NCBI GenBank assembly: GCA_030549175.1
Contig: JAUKUA010000001.1
Coordinates: 7,068,001 to 7,132,000 of the forward strand
DNA from: Lasiosphaeris hirsuta
Taxonomy: Eukaryota > Ascomycota > Sordariomycetes > Sordariales > Lasiosphaeriaceae
Length of the DNA: 64,000 bases
Direction of reading: 5' to 3'
The notes under the pieces are model-generated. The model searched no databases, had not been told where the DNA came from, and worked only from the letters and a program-made list of their open reading frames with translations. A program made the position numbers and the translations under genes. Positions 60,887 to 64,000 of the stretch are shown piece after piece; the stretch's first letter is position 1, and every line of letters begins with the position of its first letter.

Positions 60887-61710
60887 TGGGGGTAAAGGTG
60901 ATGGGTTTGGGGGTGCCAGTGGTGATTGCAAATGATACCAAGGGGAACATTGGGGGCGCGCAGGGTGTTTTTGTTCTTTTAATTTTTAACCTGCGGTTGT
61001 GCGTTGTCCGCCGAGTTCGGCACGAACTGGAACCGTCGGGCCTTGGGTGTTTCGTGCTTTTTTCTTCTTCTTGCTCTCCTCTCTTTCTGACTCCCTGCAT
61101 CGTGTGTGGACTCACGGTTGGGCTCTGGTTTCTCTGAACCGTTGTCGCAAGTCACAGTTTTTTTGTATGAATGCGTTTTTGATGGTCATGATCACACCCA
61201 GGTCCGGCGCTGAGAAGAAGGAAGCGAATGGGATAATTCCATTGGTGGGCAGACTAACCAAAGTTGATGAAAAGAAATGATACCTTGGCAGTATTTGGGC
61301 AGACGTTGCTCACTCATAGCTCTTATCGCAATCGGTGACAAGAGGCTCTAGATGCATGCTGACTACGCCCCGCGATCTCAACCTTCCCATTCTGTCCCGC
61401 TGCATGCGTTGGTCCCCGGACGGGGCACGCATTTGCCTAGGCACTATGGTACAATCCACGAAAGAACAATGTTCTAGAGCACTCCAAGACCCTGCATATT
61501 TGACAAAATAAGCCCCGGAACAAATGCCTGCCGGCATCAATTCCACCAAACATGACCTTCATTGACTCACACGCTGCTCCCACCATGATTGGACCTGGAC
61601 GGCACCCCTGAAAACAGCCTCCTATAGTTGACCTCCCTGCGACCCCTTCTCCAACTTACCTCACCACCGCCAACACCGCCAACACCACCAACACACCACC
61701 AAACATCACC
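60887..61710. other. Intergenic, 3' region of the DUF3602 gene and upstream of the GNAT gene
   Basis: 824 bp. The left part is T-rich, consistent with a 3' UTR. The right part, from about 61620, is C/A-rich (repeated CACCAACAC-type units just before the ATG) and looks like the leader of the acetyltransferase gene. No separate gene was seen. Confidence 0.5.
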
Positions 61711-62918
61711 ATGCCATCCCCGAAGCCAATAACCCTGGCCACCACCCCCACCCCGCCCTCCGCCCTCCTGGCCGCCCTCGCCCCCCACCTCCCCCACTCC
61801 CTCCCGGTCCTCCGCCGCCTGCAGTTCGCCCGCAACGTGCCCGGCGGCACGACCGCCACCGCCCGCGTCATCTGGGCGCGCTACGACGACGATGACGCAG
61901 GGAGCGGCGGCGACTTTGCAGCGGCGTATGTTGACCTCAGCCGGGGGCCCGAGACTGAGTGCTGGCTTTATAGTACTATCGAAGATGCGGTGGTGGGGGC
62001 GGTGCCGGAGGAGGTGAGATCCGAGGAGGTGTTGGAGGGGGAGGAGCTTGTACTGGAGGTGTTGCGCGGGGTGAGGGCGCTGGAGGCGGAGGTGGAGGCG
62101 GGGACGAGGGTTTTGGAGACGGGGTGGTTCATGGTCGGGTCGCTGCATGAGGCCGTCCGGCATCGGCTGATTGCCAGGGGGGTGCGGGTCAAGAAGACAG
62201 AGAATGTGGCCAATGAGTTGGAGTGGGAGTTTTGCGGGAAGTGGTTGTTTCGGGTGGGCGAGCTGGAGGAGAGGGGGCTGCCCGAGGGGATGGGTTGGGA
62301 TGTGGCTACGCGGGCGGATGTCCCTATCATCCAGGGGCGGACGTCGATGCCGAGAAAGGAGTACGTGGTCTTGATGACGGCATGAGGTTCGGGGAGGGTC
62401 TCTAACTTGGGTATCTTAGGGCGACACTGCTTCTGGTACCGAGCACGGTAGTCAGGTTAGATGATGGGACGCCAGTGGCCTGGGCTTTCTTGGGTCGGTT
62501 CACCCCCCCTAATCCCCAGCTCTGTATTGGAGCCCTTGGAACTAACGCTGGTGCTAGGCTACGATGGGACTTTGATGACACTTCATGTTGAGGTTGGTGG
62601 CTACTCTGGGAACTAGTACAGCCTGTAGTCGTGGTACTAACTTAGCATGCCAACAGGAAAAATACCGTGACAGAGGGCTAGCGAAAGCCGTGGCGTGTCG
62701 GCTGATGCGCAACCACCTCAACGTCTACGGCGACGATGGTTGGGGTGCCGCCGACGTTTTTGACGGAAATCTGAAAAGCCAGGCTGTATGCAGAAACATT
62801 GGCGGAAAGCTCAGCTGGCCGTCGAGTTGGTAAGTGTTGACGGAATCGAGTCCTCCCGGCGAGGCGGTATCTAACAATGTACAGGGCAATGATAGACCTT
62901 TTTAGTATCGGCGACTGA
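61711..62918 (+). CDS. GNAT-family N-acetyltransferase
   Basis: Five exons: 61711-62360, 62420-62493, 62558-62592, 62657-62829 and 62885-62918, giving 321 aa. All junctions close the frame, and a good AACTAAC branch site precedes exon 3. Read without splicing, the frame stops at 62385 and loses the whole catalytic half. The second half has the GNAT fold: VVRLDDGTPVAWAFLG, then YDGTLMTLHVE, the acetyl-CoA motif KYRDRGLAKAV (Q/RxxGxG/A type), and VFDGNLKSQAVCRNIGG at the C-terminal strand-helix. The N-terminal ~200 residues are a less conserved half like that of glycine N-acyltransferase-like proteins. Substrate unknown. Exon 3 is only 35 nt. Confidence 0.85.
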
Positions 62919-63050
62919 CTCCGTGTGAAAGTGGCAAGGTGAATGAATGCTTTTGTCTGACCAATATACATCTATAGACAGATCACCATTTTATACCTCC
63001 TTTTGGCTTGCACTGATGTCCCATCTATGCCCGTTTCTACCTCACCACAC

Positions 63051-64000
63051 TCACTGGGTTTTTGTGAGACGATGGATCTCCTGGAAGAAGAACTTTAGGT
63101 CCTCTGGGTTGACAAAGGGTGTAATTCCTGATTGTATTGTTAGCTCGGAAATCTCTAGAAAAGGTATCCGTGACTTACCATGCCCAAGGTTGACAATCCA
63201 GCCCTTCTTGCGGGTTGCCCAGCCAAACCCGTCCACCATCTCCTGGACAGTCTCAGTTATCGACCCGCGTGACCCATAGAGAACACCGGGGTCCGCATTG
63301 CCCTGGAGGACAATTGGCCGGTCGCCGACGGTCTTGACGGCGTCTGCAGGAGCGTAAAGCCAGTCGAGGCTGACCGCGTTGTAGCCCAGATCACAAGCAG
63401 CATCGAGGGCATACCAGGCACCCTTGGGGAAGACAATCATGGGGACCGGATCCAACCCGAGCTCCTTGAGCCTGATCGGAAGGTGTTTGGCAATGTAAGC
63501 CAGATAGGGCTGCGAGAACTTCTTGAAAGACGAAGGCGATAGCTCGCCGGCCCACGACTCGAATACTTGGACAAGCTGCGAAGAAGGTTAGTAAGGGGCC
63601 CCAATCAACTACATAACGGGGTGTATACCTGAGCGCCGGCCTTGACCTGGAGTGCGAGGTACTCAACACAGAGCACGGCGATCTTGTGGAGAAGAGCCTT
63701 GGCCTCCTCGGGGTACTTGTAGACCCAGGTCTTGCTCTCCTTAAAAACCTTGGTGCCGCCGCCCTCGACCATGTAGCAGAGGAGGGTCCAAGGGGCGCCG
63801 CAGAAGCCAATCAGGGGCACTCGCCCATTGAGCTTCTTTCTGGTTAGTGTGATGGCCTTGTAGACGTAGTCGAGCTCCTTGGACACATCGACATCACGCG
63901 CCATGACCTCGGCGTACTGGCCATCGGTGGGGCTCTTCAGCGGGTTCGGGAAGTGCGGGCCCTTCTTGTCGACCATCTCGACGACCATGCCCATGGCCTG
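63051..64000 (-). CDS. HEM12: Uroporphyrinogen decarboxylase, 5' partial
   Basis: Exons in window: 64000-63629 (continues beyond the edge), 63575-63179 and 63127-63051; introns 53 and 51 bp. 281 residues are visible, so about 80-90 N-terminal residues lie outside (the yeast enzyme has 362). Conserved blocks include IGFCGAPWTLLCYMVEGGG, VFESWAGELSP, VSLDWLYAPADA, VLQGNADPGVLYG and the C-terminal NLGHGITPFVNPE, which is split by the last intron. The enzyme decarboxylates uroporphyrinogen III to coproporphyrinogen III in the cytosolic part of haem synthesis. Convergent with the GNAT gene, stop codons 132 bp apart. Confidence 0.95.

Noticed and set aside
1..64000. CRISPR arrays, tRNA or rRNA genes, transposable elements, phage or plasmid genes
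   Set aside because: Looked for by eye; no direct-repeat arrays with spacers, no convincing tRNA A/B boxes, no transposase or terminal repeats were found.

Overview
The window is nuclear DNA of a filamentous ascomycete (Pezizomycotina, probably a Sordariomycete; the class is an inference). The evidence is short GT-AG introns of about 47-90 bp with CTAAC/CTGAC-type branch sites, a velvet regulator (VelB), a Woronin-body tether of the leashin/'involucrin repeat' type, and a GC-rich coding style. No bacterial, plasmid, transposon or viral genes were recognised. Exon borders below were worked out by eye by matching reading frame, splice signals and family conservation.

Left third (1-23656): the 3' part of one giant gene (1-20484, + strand, at least 6,760 codons visible, 5' end outside the window). 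It encodes a low-complexity, P/E/V/A- and K-rich protein with a conserved coiled-coil C-terminus, best matched to leashin (LAH). The reading frame breaks once at a run of seven C. Convergent to it is the replication-licensing ATPase Cdc6/Cdc18 (21631-23656, -).

Middle (24438-38828): molybdenum cofactor sulfurase (+) is head-to-head with cdc6. It is followed by a wax-synthase-like membrane O-acyltransferase (+), the cytosolic phenylalanyl-tRNA synthetase alpha subunit (-, ten exons, two of them tiny), a decayed ankyrin-repeat gene (-), and telomerase reverse transcriptase (-, nine exons, all core motifs present).

Right (40910-64000): a DH-BAR-SH3 Rho GEF of the Tuba/DNMBP type (+), then about 8.9 kb with no supportable gene but several microsatellites. 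The velvet regulator velB (+, six exons) follows, then another 2.8 kb without genes. The window ends with a small DUF3602 protein (+), a GNAT acetyltransferase (+, five exons) and the 3' part of uroporphyrinogen decarboxylase (-).

The genes do not form an obvious metabolic cluster. Most are housekeeping genes (licensing, telomere maintenance, translation, haem, Moco enzymes) mixed with fungal-specific cell-organisation and development genes (leashin, RhoGEF, VelB). The items most worth a second look are the tryptophan-lysine module array and the frame break in the giant protein, the ankyrin pseudogene beside TERT, the stop-free 3n introns in TERT and HEM12, and the gene desert around velB.
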